A stretch of 64,000 bases of DNA from Parerythrobacter lacustris (lineage in GTDB: Bacteria; Pseudomonadota; Alphaproteobacteria; Sphingomonadales; Sphingomonadaceae). Under the pieces are notes generated by a model. The model made no database searches and had not been told where the DNA came from. It saw only the letters and a program-made list of their open reading frames with translations. The translations under genes were made by a program, and so were the position numbers. Where the stretch lies: contig NZ_JANKHH010000007.1 in NCBI RefSeq assembly GCF_024626475.1, forward strand, positions 471,134 to 535,133. The letters run 5' to 3'. Positions 63,921 through 64,000 of this stretch are shown one piece after another (positions within the stretch are counted from its first letter, which is position 1; every line of letters begins with the position of its first letter).

Positions 63921-64000
63921 GCCAGAAGATGACGGTTGCGGCGATGCATATTGCTGACATGAAGGCATGCGCGCAGCGATCATAGCGTGTGTGGATGCGC
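63897..64000 (-). mobile_element. IS5-family insertion sequence, one end
   Basis: The edge of an insertion sequence begins near CTAG/GGTCAGGACTC (63897-63911) and runs off the window. The transposase end on the minus strand identifies it. The other end and the target duplication are outside the window. Confidence 0.75.
63910..64000 (-). CDS. IS5-family transposase, C-terminal end
   Basis: The last 29 residues are visible: RYDRCAHAFMSAICIAATV then IFWLNQ and stop, which match the typical C-terminus (…RYDRCAHTFxSAI…FWL) of IS5/IS427-type DDE transposases. The start lies beyond the window. Confidence 0.85.
   Translation of the reverse strand, partial: RIHTRYDRCAHAFMSAICIAATVIFWLNQ

Noticed and set aside
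1..64000. Search for CRISPR arrays, rRNA, tRNA, integrases, toxin-antitoxin or restriction systems.
   Set aside because: None seen by reading; the only mobile sequences are REP-type repeats and the IS5-family end.

Overview
The window is about 64 kb of GC-rich (roughly 63-66% by eye), densely coded chromosome from an alphaproteobacterium, most likely a sphingomonad of the Erythrobacter type. This placement is inferred from the caa3/aa3-type oxidase cluster with ctaB, a 40-residue CoxF-like protein, ctaG, DUF983 and SURF1, a class I lysyl-tRNA synthetase, plant-type GshA, paired PF10118 proteins next to a TetR regulator, and short REP-type palindromes. No rRNA, tRNA, CRISPR or prophage was found. 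Almost everything is chromosomal housekeeping or accessory metabolism. Many neighbours overlap by ATGA, GTGA, TTGA or TAGTG, so translational coupling is common.

Layout. 1-1.5 kb: end of a truncated hypothetical gene and a coupled partner. 1.5-7 kb: a minus-strand series pyrE-pdxJ, then acpS-lepB-AI-2E transporter-DUF3089 lipase-like-ruvX. 7.2-18.6 kb: cytochrome c oxidase structural and assembly genes (coxB, coxA, ctaB, small protein, ctaG, coxC, DUF983, surf1), with an epoxide hydrolase and an acetyltransferase inside the cluster, running into thrC, an rRNA-methyltransferase-like gene, a compositionally odd gene and folB. 18.6-20.6 kb: an SDR-tail-like mini protein and moaA-moaD-moaE. 20.6-23.4 kb: a perfect FNR-type box before an unknown membrane protein, a lipoprotein, rplU-rpmA and a GNAT. 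23.5-28.9 kb: two PF10118 paralogues with a TetR regulator and a long dyad operator, ygfZ, pyrC, rarD. 29-35 kb: envelope proteins, astD, and a YadA-like trimeric autotransporter with a co-oriented secreted protein. 35-41 kb: selO, hydrolase, glycosyltransferase, YfgM-like protein and bamB. 41-50 kb: an ICMT-like methyltransferase, monooxygenase-fold protein, gshA, rsmE, ubiA, a SRAP protein, amidohydrolase, a SoxR-controlled VOC gene with soxR, a DUF4402 protein. 50-63 kb: sixA-helicase, bitopic and TM2 proteins, csoR/copA-copB copper locus, lysK, cytochrome b561, an RcnB-like protein, a flavin-binding-fold protein. 63.2-64 kb: a REP-like composite inverted repeat, then an IS5-family element that has cut into the start of a gene.

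The main functional modules are aerobic respiration (oxidase plus haem O synthase and copper insertion), molybdopterin synthesis, copper defence under CsoR, redox response under SoxR, and surface adhesion. The best non-routine signals are regulatory: a 49-bp nested dyad at a PF10118 promoter, a 19-bp-spacer SoxR promoter aimed at a VOC gene rather than at soxR, a CsoR operator inside what looks like a leaderless copA promoter, and an FNR box on an uncharacterised gene. No new defence or mobile system was identified with confidence.
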